Shown one piece after another: positions 9,014-17,651 of a stretch of 64,000 nucleotides of DNA. Each line of letters starts with the position of its first letter. Positions within the stretch are counted from its first letter, which is position 1. The notes beneath the pieces were generated by a model. That model saw only the letters and a list, made by a program, of their open reading frames with translations, searched no databases and had not been told where the DNA came from. This DNA is from DATKMK01 sp035541895 (GTDB lineage: Bacteria > Desulfobacterota > Binatia > HRBIN30 > JACQVA1): the NCBI GenBank assembly GCA_035541895.1, contig DATKMK010000129.1:13988-77987 (forward strand). Direction: 5' to 3'. Made by a program: the position numbers and the translations under genes.

Positions 9014-9356
9014 TGATGGTGAACCGCGGTATCAGCACGACCACTTCACCGTCGCGCTCGAATACGGCCTGGCAGCCCAATCGCGACGTCGGCGTCAGAC
9101 CGGGCGCCTTGTCGAGCAAATCATCTTCGCTCTCGGAACTCTCCGAGAGGTGCTCGCCGCCGCTCTTGATGATCACGTGGCATGTCGTGCACGCGCAATT
9201 TCCGCCGCAGGCGTGTTCGAGGTGAACGCCGTGGCCGAGCAGAACGTCCAAGATCGATCCCGGCAATCCGTCATGTTGAAAGGGCGCCCGCGTTCGATCG
9301 AATTCCACGACTCGTTCCGGCTCGCCGCCTTCATGCAGCACACGCAGCTTGACCAT
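9003..9356 (-). CDS. [2Fe-2S] ferredoxin, adrenodoxin/Isc type
   Basis: A 117-residue ferredoxin with the cluster-binding pattern C-x5-C-x2-C in the stretch HACGGNCACTTCHVII, with a distal Cys in SRLGCQAVF about 37 residues later. The order (C-G-G-N-C-A-C-T-T-C-H) is that of adrenodoxin/Isc-type vertebrate-like ferredoxins rather than plant-type ones. The acidic stretch SESSESEDDLLDKA lies where partner docking occurs in that family. It overlaps the downstream flavin reductase gene by 11 nt, so the pair likely works together. Confidence 0.93.
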   Translation of the reverse strand: MVKLRVLHEGGEPERVVEFDRTRAPFQHDGLPGSILDVLLGHGVHLEHACGGNCACTTCHVIIKSGGEHLSESSESEDDLLDKAPGLTPTSRLGCQAVFERDGEVVVLIPRFTINAA

Positions 9357-9398
9357 CGCGTGATGTCTGTAGCATCCGCCGGCACTCGGCGCGAGGTA

Positions 9399-10664
9399 CT
9401 ACCGACGCTCAGCGGTCGGCCCCGGACCACACGCCGACGGACCGAGGCAGACGCAATCGTGCTCGCAGCCCGCGGGGGTACATCGATCGATCGTGCACGG
9501 GTTGCCGTCACGACAGTCCTCGTCCGTCGCGCACGTCGTTGGCGGCCGGCAGCCCTTCGTGCCGGGGTCACAGTGTCCGTTGAGCACGGTCGTGCATCCC
9601 AGCGGACAGCTGCGTTCAACCTCGATGAAGTCGAACTCCAGACACGCAGCCAACGGGGTCTGACACTCACAGCAGATGTGCCCGTGGGGCAGGCCGATCG
9701 TGGGCGTCGGTTCCGAACAGTTGGCCGCGCACGCGCACTGTCCGTTGTTGGTCGTGCACACTCCGGCGGCGCGCCGGCCGTCCGCGCAGGCGGCGGCACA
9801 GTCTCCCCCACACGTGTCGCGCGCGTCGCACGTCACCGGTGTTGCTGCCGCGCAGGGTACACACGCGCTGCACTGACCGGTCTGTGAATCGAACTGCTCA
9901 GGCGGACACCACGAGGTGACAAACGACGGCAACGAATTGGTGGTCGAGAGGCGACAGCACCTCGCTTGATCGCTCGGGAATGATGGCCCGCGACAGCTTG
10001 GACCGACATAGCAATACCCGACGCGGGGCGGGGTGCCACCCGGGGTCGGGGTCGTCTGCGGCGTCGGCGTCGCGGGTGGCGCAGGTTCCACCTGGAAGCC
10101 GAGCACCGCGAAGGTCTGTCCGATCGGGTCGTTGACTTTAACGCCGCGCACTTCCACGCGTGTCGGTCCTTCGGTCGCGAACGGAATCGGCAGCGGGACA
10201 TCGAGAAACGCCGAGCCGCTCTCCACGTCAAAAGGAATCGCAACCGTCTGCGTGGCATCGGCAGCGTTCGCCGAGCCGATGGCCACGTCGATCGCCAACT
10301 GATTGCCGTGGTTGCTGACCACGCCTCCGTTGCCGTCGACGACGCCGGTGAGCAGCAGCCGAGCGTGTGGGAGCCCGCCGGGCGGCAGTCGGAAGGTGTC
10401 TTGTTGAGGAAGGAACCGCCGGCGATGCTCCGGACGGGGTACGGGGAGCACGCCGATCGCAACGTGTCCGCGCTCAAACCGTAGCGTCGAGGCACTGTCC
10501 GCGGGGGCAAGCAGATCACTTTCGAGGCCGCGCGCCATGGCGGCCGGAAATCGAAACGACTGCACTGCGGCAGGCGGCAGCGCATCAGCGGGTGAGTTGC
10601 GGGCGATTCCGCAGAGCATGCCCGCCCACAAAATCGCGGACACAGTTCGGTGATGTGGTGTCAC
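9399..10664 (-). CDS. Cys-rich exported protein with Thr-Pro linker
   Basis: A 421-residue secreted or surface protein of unknown function. The GTG at 10664 is chosen because a strong GAGGAAAG ribosome site precedes it by about 6 nt and it begins a signal peptide (VSAILWAGMLCGIARNSPADA). The N-terminal ~200 residues form a beta-rich domain (for example IPFDVESGSAFLDVPLPIPF), followed by a PTPQTTPTPGGTPP linker and a ~200-residue region with about 30 cysteines. The C-terminal element CRDGNPCTIDRC resembles the disulfide-rich repeats abundant in myxobacterial and Binatota-type secreted proteins. It stands alone between two operons. Confidence 0.75.
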   Translation of the reverse strand: MTPHHRTVSAILWAGMLCGIARNSPADALPPAAVQSFRFPAAMARGLESDLLAPADSASTLRFERGHVAIGVLPVPRPEHRRRFLPQQDTFRLPPGGLPHARLLLTGVVDGNGGVVSNHGNQLAIDVAIGSANAADATQTVAIPFDVESGSAFLDVPLPIPFATEGPTRVEVRGVKVNDPIGQTFAVLGFQVEPAPPATPTPQTTPTPGGTPPRVGYCYVGPSCRGPSFPSDQARCCRLSTTNSLPSFVTSWCPPEQFDSQTGQCSACVPCAAATPVTCDARDTCGGDCAAACADGRRAAGVCTTNNGQCACAANCSEPTPTIGLPHGHICCECQTPLAACLEFDFIEVERSCPLGCTTVLNGHCDPGTKGCRPPTTCATDEDCRDGNPCTIDRCTPAGCEHDCVCLGPSACGPGPTAERR

Positions 10665-10752
10665 TTCAGCTTTCCTCGATTGATACTCTACACCGTCTCG
10701 GCTCCGAAGCCGAGCACCGACTTGCATCCGACGATCGTCAGCCCTGACGGAT

Positions 10753-11142
10753 TCAGTGCGGCCAACGTCCAACCGGCACGCAGTACACGCTCAGATCGGT
10801 CATCGGGGCGGCGCCCGCGACAAAACAGTCACGTGGCGTCGGGAATCCGTTCAACACATACGTGCGCTCGCTGCCGTCGTGCCGAACCACGACCACGATC
10901 TGCTTGCGCGGATCATACTGCTCGACCAGCACCCCGTAGCCGGTTGGCAGCGCCCCGCTCATGTATCCGACGTCCGCGCACTCGTCGGCGACGCTCACCA
11001 CCACAACGCCCGGTCCGTCTGAGAGATAGCCTTGCCAGGCCACCGCTGCCAAGAACTGCCAGTTCGAAAAAATCGCATCGAAGTCCCAGACCGATTGCTC
11101 GTCGCTGGTGGGAATTTCGCTTGTTCGCAACTCAACCGACAC
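10753..11142 (-). CDS. Hypothetical protein, possibly coupled to upstream gene
   Basis: No family recognised. The GTG at 11142 is preferred because a perfect AAAGGAGG site lies 7 nt before it; an ATG at 11160 overlaps that ribosome site and is therefore unlikely. The product of 129 residues is rich in beta-strand-like segments (VVVVSVADE, QIVVVVRHDG) and has three cysteines (two about 35 residues apart, DECAD and RDCFV, and one near the C-terminus, VYCVP). It has no signal peptide or membrane segment. It overlaps the 3' end of the preceding minus-strand gene by 11 nt, so it belongs to a three-gene unit starting at 12078. Confidence 0.6.
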   Translation of the reverse strand: MSVELRTSEIPTSDEQSVWDFDAIFSNWQFLAAVAWQGYLSDGPGVVVVSVADECADVGYMSGALPTGYGVLVEQYDPRKQIVVVVRHDGSERTYVLNGFPTPRDCFVAGAAPMTDLSVYCVPVGRWPH

Positions 11143-11623
11143 GACGACGCCTCCTTTCATATACCCGCTTCGCTCGAATGTGCGTGATTTGGTTGCCGCG
11201 CATCCGCAACCGACTCAGTCTGCGCAACATCGCTTGCGCGTTCTCTCCTTTCAAAGACGGCTCGCTCTCTTCGGTACGATCGTCAGGCGCGAGGAGCACA
11301 CGCCGCAGATACGTCGCGCTGATCCCCAACACGTCGCAGATCGCTTCGAACGCAAACGGCCACGTTCGACTCGTCGACAGCATCCAGTAGCGCGCCTCTT
11401 CGGCCAGACGCTTGGCCTCAGCCGACCGACTCGCTGCCAGCCGCAGGCAGGCGATGGCATCGAGCAATACCGCACGCATCAACTCGCGCGCACCTTCGCC
11501 GTCCGCATCGCCCGACTTCCGTGTCACGATGCCGTCGGGTGATTCGCCTACGGACAACGCCCGCTGTCTAATCGGCACGGTCATGTGAGGCACCAACGCG
11601 CCGCGGTCGCCGCCGCTCGTCAC
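11132..11623 (-). CDS. Predicted HTH-like DNA-binding protein
   Basis: Start taken at GTG 11623, which overlaps the upstream stop as GTGA; an ATG at 11653 is an alternative. The 163-residue product ends in a strongly basic tail (RAKRVYERRRRRVG). Its best-defined part is WPFAFEAICDVLGISATYL followed by RRVLL, which has the spacing of a helix-turn-helix (helix, turn at LGIS, recognition helix ATYLRRVLL). I recall the same W-P-F-x-F-x-x-I-C-x-x-L-G pattern in uncharacterised proteins of high-GC bacteria, but the function is unknown. The N-terminal half is low complexity. Together with its neighbours it looks like a small regulatory or defence-like cassette; this is inference. Confidence 0.6.
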   Translation of the reverse strand: MTSGGDRGALVPHMTVPIRQRALSVGESPDGIVTRKSGDADGEGARELMRAVLLDAIACLRLAASRSAEAKRLAEEARYWMLSTSRTWPFAFEAICDVLGISATYLRRVLLAPDDRTEESEPSLKGENAQAMLRRLSRLRMRGNQITHIRAKRVYERRRRRVG

Positions 11624-12078
11624 GCCGCCTTCTTGTTCCGCTGCACTGTACATTCGCGTAGTGTCTGCCACTGGTTCTCGTAGTCGAGCAGCCAGGTCTT
11701 GCTGGGCTCGCGGAGGGTCAGCGTGTAGAACCCTTGGACTCGACTGCCGGGCACGACGAAGTATCGCAGCGGCTTGGTCGCCGCGACGAAGATCCAGACA
11801 TCCGGGCGGAGCCGCGTACTGCCGCGGGTGTGGAGGTTCCAGCGGTGTCCGGTGTAGCGGTAGGTGTACCGCCGGCCGTTGACTGCGACGCGCCATTGAA
11901 AGACGGATCGCTTGGCGACGCGTACCGCGATCGTGAGATCGGCCGCGAGCAGGTCGAATCGTGTCGCCGCTGCGCGTGCGCCCGCCCGCCGGCCGCCGGG
12001 CTGCACATCGAATCCGTTGGCCGCCAGCGCGCGGCGGACGAGTTGAACGGTGCGGTCATGTAGCTCGACGCGGGTCAT
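11620..12078 (-). CDS. Hypothetical protein with nuclease-like alpha/beta pattern
   Basis: A 152-residue protein starting at ATG 12078 behind GGGAGA at about 6-nt spacing. An N-terminal helix (TVQLVRRALAANGFDV) is followed by FDLLAADLTIAVRVAKRS, two strands (FQWRVAVNGRRYTYRYT) and PDVWIFVA with a late FYTLTL. This helix-strand order, with an Asp before a strand and a Lys after the next, resembles the PD-(D/E)xK core, but the usual acidic residue of the ExK motif is not seen, so it may be a catalytically dead member or an unrelated fold. First gene of the unit that continues with the HTH-like protein. Confidence 0.6.
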   Translation of the reverse strand: MTRVELHDRTVQLVRRALAANGFDVQPGGRRAGARAAATRFDLLAADLTIAVRVAKRSVFQWRVAVNGRRYTYRYTGHRWNLHTRGSTRLRPDVWIFVAATKPLRYFVVPGSRVQGFYTLTLREPSKTWLLDYENQWQTLRECTVQRNKKAA

Positions 12079-12421
12079 CGTGGTCTCCCATCTGTCCGAA
12101 GCCAGCGCGTGTAGCGCGTTCGGATCAACACTCACTGAGAGCACTCCGAATGCCAGCGCGTGCGTGCAGCCGTCCGCGCGTGATGGTCCGCGCACCAAGT
12201 GAGTCAGAACGCGTCAGCAACGATGCCGGGGCCGAGCCACCCTTGTTTTTCTCGTTACGGTGGTGCGCGCGCCATTTTGACCCAGTGGCCGAAGTGATAC
12301 GCAGCCCGGCGCCACGTGGTTCGCCGTTGGCCTTGGGCGCGGACTGGTGCCCGGTTCCTTGATCGTGGCACAATGCGTGCGTTCGCCGCGACCGCTTGCA
12401 CGGAGGACAACGATTGAACGA
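12079..12421 (+). other. Intergenic region between divergent transcription units
   Basis: About 340 nt separate the minus-strand HTH-like unit from the plus-strand sensor kinase. I see no convincing gene on either strand. A GGAGGA stretch at about 12401-12406 lies about 16 nt before the kinase ATG and may serve it poorly. A TTGACC element near 12275 has only a weak downstream -10 partner. The region presumably carries the two divergent promoters. Confidence 0.4.
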
Positions 12422-13909
12422 ATGACGGTGTCGCGCAAACACACGCTCTCCCTGGTTCTGGGTATCTTGGCGGTCATGGCGGGCTACGCCTACTTTCAAC
12501 TGCGCCAAGAGGTCGTGCTGGTCGCCGCCGATATTCAGCGAACCCGGCTGATTGGACGCACGCTCCTGTACAGCCTGGAGCAGATCTGGTCGACGGAAGG
12601 CGAAGAACGCGTTCGGGAGGTCATCGATCGCGCCAATAAGACGGTGCCCGAAATTGGTCTGCGTTTGGTCTCGCTCGTCGCGCCGATTGGAGACCCACAG
12701 CGTCCAGCGCTCCCCGATGAGCAGTTGGCATCCCTGATTGCCGGTAGTGTCGTCCACTGGACCCACCCGGATTCTAAGGGCGAAGATTGGCTCTACATTT
12801 ATGCACCGCTTTCGATCGGGACCACGCGCCCGGCGGCGGTGGAGTTGTCGCAATCACAGAGACCGCAACAGACTTACATCCAGATGAGTCACTGGGCGAT
12901 CGGGACCGCGACCATCGCGATTGCCGCGGTCTGCGGACTGATCGCCACCGTGCTAGACGCGTGCTTCATCGGCCGGCCGCTCACCTTGCTGCGGGACAAG
13001 CTCCGGCGGGCAGGTGCAGGCGACTTGACGCAACCACTGATGCTTCGACAACGCGACGAGATCGGCGAGCTCGCGCGCGAGGTCAACGCGATGTGCGAAC
13101 GCATCGGCGAAGCCAACCGCCGACTCGCGGCGGAAATGGAAGCGCGCGTCGCCGCGCTGGAACAACTTCGCCACACCGATCGCTTGGCGACGGTTGGTCA
13201 GTTGGCCGCCGGCGTCGCCCACGAGTTGGGAACGCCGCTCAACGTCGTCTCCGGCCGCGCACAAGTCCTGGCGGCGAGCGAGTTGCCGCACGCCGACATC
13301 GTCAAGCACGCGCGTACCATCGTCGAACAGGCGGACCGCATGACCGAGATCATTCAGCAGTTGCTCGATTTCTCCCGCCGCCGCGGTGCAACGCTGGGCC
13401 TCGTCAGCATCGAGCGGATCATCAGCCGCACGCTCGATCTGCTCGCCCCCGCCGCTCAACGCGCCCACGTGCAACTGCACGGCGACGCCGCCGCGCCGCT
13501 CTGGGCACGCCTCGATCAGAACCAGTTTCAGCAGGCGCTGACCAACCTAATCCTCAACGGCATTCAAGCCATGCCCAAGGGCGGCAACCTGTGGGTCCGC
13601 GTCGACACTCGCCGCGCGCGACCGCCCGCGGAGCCGAATGGACGGGAACACGACTATTTGTGCGTGAACATCGAAGATGAGGGTCAGGGGATCCCCGCGA
13701 CTCAACTCAGCCGGATCTTCGAACCGTTCTTCACCACCAAAGGAGTCGGCCAAGGCACCGGGCTCGGCCTCGCGGTCGCGCACGGCATCGTCGCCGAGCA
13801 CGGCGGATGGATCAGCGTTGAGAGCACCGTCGGAAAGGGCAGCCGCTTTTCGATCTATCTCCCCCTGCCCGCGGGAAGCGGCGAACAGGATATTCTGGTG
13901 GCATCGTGA
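12422..13909 (+). CDS. Sensor histidine kinase (HAMP-HisKA-HATPase)
   Basis: A 495-residue membrane sensor kinase. TM1 at about 8-25, a periplasmic sensor of about 130 residues, TM2 at about 158-178, then HAMP (about 180-235), a HisKA domain with the phospho-acceptor His267 in GVAHELGTPLNVV, and a HATPase domain with N-box LILNGIQAM, G1 box DEGQGIP and G2 box GQGTGLGLAVAHGI. It is an NtrB/ZraS-like class I kinase. Its stop overlaps the GTG of the NtrC-type regulator by 4 nt, so the two form a two-component pair. The signal is unknown. ATG 12422 is the only good in-frame start before TM1. Confidence 0.93.
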   Translation: MTVSRKHTLSLVLGILAVMAGYAYFQLRQEVVLVAADIQRTRLIGRTLLYSLEQIWSTEGEERVREVIDRANKTVPEIGLRLVSLVAPIGDPQRPALPDEQLASLIAGSVVHWTHPDSKGEDWLYIYAPLSIGTTRPAAVELSQSQRPQQTYIQMSHWAIGTATIAIAAVCGLIATVLDACFIGRPLTLLRDKLRRAGAGDLTQPLMLRQRDEIGELAREVNAMCERIGEANRRLAAEMEARVAALEQLRHTDRLATVGQLAAGVAHELGTPLNVVSGRAQVLAASELPHADIVKHARTIVEQADRMTEIIQQLLDFSRRRGATLGLVSIERIISRTLDLLAPAAQRAHVQLHGDAAAPLWARLDQNQFQQALTNLILNGIQAMPKGGNLWVRVDTRRARPPAEPNGREHDYLCVNIEDEGQGIPATQLSRIFEPFFTTKGVGQGTGLGLAVAHGIVAEHGGWISVESTVGKGSRFSIYLPLPAGSGEQDILVAS

Positions 13910-15282
13910 GCAACCGCGTCCTCATCGTCGACGACGAGCCCAGCATGTGTGAGACCCTCGAAGCGGGGTTGACGCCGAAAGGGTTCGCGATCGCGTGGAC
14001 GACCACGGCGACCGACGCGCTCGCACAGCTTGCGGCATCCGACTTCGACGTCGTGCTGACCGATCTCAATATGCGCGGGATGAACGGCCTCGAACTCTGC
14101 GAGCGCGTCGTCGCCAACCGTCCGGACATTCCGGTCATTGTCATCACCGCGTTCGGCAGCTTCGACACCGCCGTCGCGGCCATCCGCGCGGGCGCATACG
14201 ACTTCATCACCAAACCCGTGCGCATCGACGCCTTGGCCCTCGCCCTCGAGCGCGCGGCGCAACACCGCAGTCTGCGCGAGGAAGTGAAGCGCCTCCGACA
14301 ACTGGTCTCGGACTCGCAACGATTCGAAGAGCTCTTGGGAGCCAGCCCGGCGATGCGGGCGGTGCACGATGTGCTGGCTCGGGTCGCTGATTCCGACGCG
14401 TCGCTGCTCATCACCGGTGAAAGCGGTACGGGCAAGGAGATCGTCGCGCGCGCGGTGCATCGCAGCAGCCGCCGCCGGAATGGACCCTTTGTCGCCATCA
14501 ACTGCGCCGCGATGCCCGAGCCCTTGCTGGAGAGCGAGCTGTTCGGCCACGCCCGCGGTGCGTTCACTGATGCACGCGCGGCGCGTACCGGCCTGCTTGT
14601 CCAAGCCGACGGCGGGACCCTGCTGCTCGACGAAATCGGCGACATGCCGCTCGCGCTGCAGCCGAAGCTGTTGCGCGCTCTGCAAGAGCGAGTCGTGCGG
14701 CCGGTCGGCGCCGATCAGGAGATCTCGTTCGACGTCCGCCTCATCACCGCCACCAATCGGGATCTCGAATCGGCCATCGAGGATGGCCGCTTTCGCGAAG
14801 ATCTGTATTTTCGGATCAACGTCATTCACGTTGCGCTGCCGCCGCTGCGCGGCCGCAGCGGCGACGTCCTGCTGCTGGCGCAGCACTTCTTGACCCAATT
14901 TGCCTCGCACTCCGGCAAGCGCGTAACCAGCCTGTCGCCGGCCGCGGCCGAGCGCTTGCTCGCCTACGCGTGGCCCGGCAACGTGCGCGAGTTGCGCAAC
15001 TGCATCGAGCGCGCGGTCGCGCTCGCGCAGTATGAGCAGCTCACCGTCGACGATCTGCCGGAAAAGATCCGTGCGTACCGGCGTTCGCACATCGTCGTCG
15101 CCTCCGACGATCCGTCCGAATTGATTCCGCTCGAAGAAGTCGAGCGCCGTTACATCCTGCGCGCGATGGAGGCGCTCGGCGGGAACAAAACCCTCGCCGC
15201 GCAGACCCTCGGCATCGGCCGCAAGACGTTGTATCGCAAGCTGCAACAGTACGGTGCGTTGAGCGAAGACGACGCCGAGTAG
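13906..15282 (+). CDS. Sigma54-dependent NtrC-family response regulator
   Basis: A 458-residue transcription activator. The receiver domain has Asp53 in VVLTDLNMRGMN as phospho-acceptor, with DD at 9-10 and the conserved Lys in ITKPV. The central AAA+ domain has Walker A GESGTGKE, the sigma54-contact loop GAFTDA and Walker B GGTLLLDEIGDM. The C-terminus is a Fis-type HTH (LGGNKTLAAQTLGIGRKTLY). The full set of motifs means it should open sigma54 promoters when phosphorylated by the kinase encoded directly upstream, whose stop overlaps this GTG. I did not find a confident -24/-12 promoter in the window, so the targets are unknown. Confidence 0.96.
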   Translation: MSNRVLIVDDEPSMCETLEAGLTPKGFAIAWTTTATDALAQLAASDFDVVLTDLNMRGMNGLELCERVVANRPDIPVIVITAFGSFDTAVAAIRAGAYDFITKPVRIDALALALERAAQHRSLREEVKRLRQLVSDSQRFEELLGASPAMRAVHDVLARVADSDASLLITGESGTGKEIVARAVHRSSRRRNGPFVAINCAAMPEPLLESELFGHARGAFTDARAARTGLLVQADGGTLLLDEIGDMPLALQPKLLRALQERVVRPVGADQEISFDVRLITATNRDLESAIEDGRFREDLYFRINVIHVALPPLRGRSGDVLLLAQHFLTQFASHSGKRVTSLSPAAAERLLAYAWPGNVRELRNCIERAVALAQYEQLTVDDLPEKIRAYRRSHIVVASDDPSELIPLEEVERRYILRAMEALGGNKTLAAQTLGIGRKTLYRKLQQYGALSEDDAE

Positions 15283-15389
15283 TGGCGCTGCATCTCGCAA
15301 GTCGAGCACCGGTCCCGTGTTCGCGCTCTGTCGATCTCGTCCGCCTGCCCGCGTTTGTGGTATCGAGATTCCCTGGAGGCAGAGTAGCC

Positions 15390-16427
15390 ATGAAAGTCGA
15401 TGCGTTTGGTTCCGGTTTAGAGCTTCATCGCGCCGGCGAACGGGCACGTGACTTGGCTCGCATCGGGTACGACGGGTTGTGGCTCGCCGAGGCTGGGCGC
15501 ACCGCGTATCTCACGTGCGCGGCAACGGCACTGGCCGCACCGGAACTCGACGTCGGGACGGCGGTCGCGACCGCGTTCCCACGCAGTCCGATGGTGACGG
15601 CGCAGATCGCCTGGGAATTGGCGGAGGCGACGCGCGGTCGTTTCATCCTCGGGCTCGGAACCCAGATCAAAGCCCACATCGAACGCCGATTCTCGACCGC
15701 GTACGATCATCCGGGCGCGCGCTTGCGCGAGTACGTGCTGGCGTTGCGCGCGATCTTCCGCGCCTTCAGCGGGCAAGAGCGGCTCAACTTCAAGGGCGAC
15801 TTCTACTCCTTCAGCCTGCTGGGCATGTGGACGCCGGGGCCGATCCCCTACCCTGACGTTCCCGTTTATCTCGCCGCCGTCCGTCCGTGGATGCTGCGGG
15901 CGTGCGGCGAAGTCGCCGACGGCGTCCACGTCCACCCGTTTCACTCGCGCCGCTACCTCGACGAGGTGATCATCCCGAACGTCGCCAAGGGGGCCGCGCG
16001 CGCGGGTCGCGATCCCAAGGCCGTGAAGTTGGTGTGCCCGGTGTTCACCATCGTCGGCGATAGCGAGGCCGAACGCGCCGAGTGGCGCCAGCGTGCACGC
16101 TTTCAGATCGCCTTCTACGGCTCGACGCCGGCATACGCCGGCGTGTTCGAGTTGCACGGTTGGCACGGCGTATCGCAGCGCCTCACCGAACTGCAGCGCG
16201 CCGGCGATGTCTCCGCGATGGCCGACACGATCAGCGACGAGATGCTCGCCATGTTCGCCGTCACCGGCACTTGGGACGAGCTTCCACGTCTGATCGTCGA
16301 CAAATATCGCGGCGTCGCCGACCGCATCATTCTCTACTTCGCCACCGAAGCCTGGGAGAAGGGTGCGCCGGAGCATGAACGCTGGCAGCACATGATCACG
16401 CGGATCAACGCGCTCGCCGCGAGCTGA
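15390..16427 (+). CDS. Luciferase-like (LLM class) oxidoreductase, TIGR03617-like
   Basis: A 345-residue TIM-barrel protein of the bacterial luciferase/F420 family. It begins at ATG 15390 behind a GGAGG site. Typical elements are ARDLARIGYDGLWLAEAGR, the barrel strand LDVGTAVATAFPRSPM, and RGRFILGLGTQ for cofactor phosphate binding. It closely follows the pattern of TIGR03617 proteins, annotated as F420-dependent, but neither cofactor nor substrate can be read from sequence. It lies about 145 nt upstream of the molybdenum-enzyme genes on the same strand, so a metabolic link is possible but not shown. Confidence 0.85.
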   Translation: MKVDAFGSGLELHRAGERARDLARIGYDGLWLAEAGRTAYLTCAATALAAPELDVGTAVATAFPRSPMVTAQIAWELAEATRGRFILGLGTQIKAHIERRFSTAYDHPGARLREYVLALRAIFRAFSGQERLNFKGDFYSFSLLGMWTPGPIPYPDVPVYLAAVRPWMLRACGEVADGVHVHPFHSRRYLDEVIIPNVAKGAARAGRDPKAVKLVCPVFTIVGDSEAERAEWRQRARFQIAFYGSTPAYAGVFELHGWHGVSQRLTELQRAGDVSAMADTISDEMLAMFAVTGTWDELPRLIVDKYRGVADRIILYFATEAWEKGAPEHERWQHMITRINALAAS

Positions 16428-16473
16428 CTTCCTCAGCGCCGTGACGGCGCCCGCACACCTCACTGCTGATCTT

Positions 16474-16493
16474 GATCAGGCGGCGGCCTGATC
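16474..16493. repeat. Perfect inverted repeat upstream of the Mo-enzyme genes
   Basis: GATCAGGC at 16474-16481 and GCCTGATC at 16486-16493 form an 8-bp perfect dyad with a GGCG centre. It lies in the 145-nt gap between the LLM oxidoreductase and the Fe-S subunit. There is no T-run after it, so it is more likely an operator or an RNA hairpin than a classic terminator. Confidence 0.45.
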
Positions 16494-16572
16494 GACGGCC
16501 TATGGAGCCTTCCAACCATTCGGTAGGCGGTGAGGCGTATGGCCGGCTGCCTACGAAGAAAGGAACGACACC

Positions 16573-17610
16573 ATGGGAACACTCGCGCCGTCGAAGCGCC
16601 AACTCGCCTGGGTCTTTGATCTCAACAAGTGCATCGGCTGCCAAACCTGCTCGGTCGCCTGCAAAGTATTGTGGCCCGGCGACGACCCCGGCACCGAACA
16701 GATGTGGTGGATGACCGTGAACACCCAACCGGGTCGGGGCACGCCGCGCGATTGGGAAGCCATGGGCGGCGGCTACGATGCCAACGGCAAGCTTCAGCTC
16801 GGGCATATCGCCAGCGAGGAAGAAATCGGCGGCGGCTGGAACTTCAACTACGACGAAGTCCTCCGCAGCGGACGCGGACGTAATGCACATCTGCAGAAGA
16901 TCTCCGGCAGCAAGACTTGGGGAATGAACTGGGATGAAGATGAAGGCGCCGGCGAGTTTCCCAACGCGTACTTCTTCTACCTGCCCCGCCTCTGTAACCA
17001 CTGCACGCAGCCGGCGTGCCTCGAAGCCTGCCCCAACGACGCGATCTTCAAGCACGCCGACACCGGCCTGGTGTTGCGCGACGAGCAGAAATGCAAAGGC
17101 GCGCAGATGTGCCGGCGTGCGTGCCCGTACAAAAAAATCTACTTCAACAAGATGCGCAACGTCAGCCAGCACTGCATCGGTTGCTTTCCGCGCATCGAAC
17201 AAGGCGTCGCACCCGCGTGCGTGCGCCAATGTCCGGGACGCGCGGCGTTCATCGGCTTTCGCGATGACGAAGGCAGCATCGTCCACAAGCTGGTCGAGAG
17301 GTGGAAGGTCGCGCTGCCGCTCCACCCCGAGTTCGGCACCCATCCGAACGTCTACTACGTCCCGCCGCTGTCACCCGCTCCGCTCCGACCCGACGGCAGC
17401 TTCGATGACAGCGGGCAACGCATCCCGCCGGCCTATCTCGAAAAGCTCTTCGGCACCGCGGTACACGGCGCGCTCGATGTGCTCCGCACTGAGCTCGACA
17501 AGAAACGCCGCGGGCAGGGCTCCGAAGTGATGGACGCGCTCATCCTCTATCGGTGGAAGGACGCGCTCGGTCACTTGACCCGCGACCCCGCCGACATCGC
17601 GTGGAACTGA
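16573..17610 (+). CDS. 4Fe-4S electron-transfer subunit of a type II DMSO-reductase-family enzyme
   Basis: A 345-residue NarH/EbdB/DdhB-like subunit. The first cluster motif is CIGCQTCSVAC (Cys20, 23, 26, 30); further groups are CNHCTQPACLEACP, CKGAQMCRRACP, and CIGCFPRIEQGVAPACVRQCP. In the CKGAQMC motif the position that would supply one Cys of a cubane is not Cys; in NarH and its relatives this site is Trp or another residue and the cluster is [3Fe-4S]. There is no signal peptide. It passes electrons between the catalytic subunit encoded 41 nt downstream and an unseen partner. Start is ATG 16573 behind GAAGAAAGGA. Confidence 0.92.
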   Translation: MGTLAPSKRQLAWVFDLNKCIGCQTCSVACKVLWPGDDPGTEQMWWMTVNTQPGRGTPRDWEAMGGGYDANGKLQLGHIASEEEIGGGWNFNYDEVLRSGRGRNAHLQKISGSKTWGMNWDEDEGAGEFPNAYFFYLPRLCNHCTQPACLEACPNDAIFKHADTGLVLRDEQKCKGAQMCRRACPYKKIYFNKMRNVSQHCIGCFPRIEQGVAPACVRQCPGRAAFIGFRDDEGSIVHKLVERWKVALPLHPEFGTHPNVYYVPPLSPAPLRPDGSFDDSGQRIPPAYLEKLFGTAVHGALDVLRTELDKKRRGQGSEVMDALILYRWKDALGHLTRDPADIAWN

Positions 17611-17651
17611 AGTTTGCTTCATCTGCGCGGCGATACTCAAGGAGACCAACC

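Noticed and set aside
12272..12300. TTGACC with a following GATACG as promoter of the sensor kinase
   Set aside because: Spacing and -10 are poor; not strong enough to list as a promoter.
13855..15447. Minus-strand frame of ~530 codons over the NtrC-type regulator
   Set aside because: Antisense to a regulator with complete REC, AAA+ and HTH motifs; no start signal.
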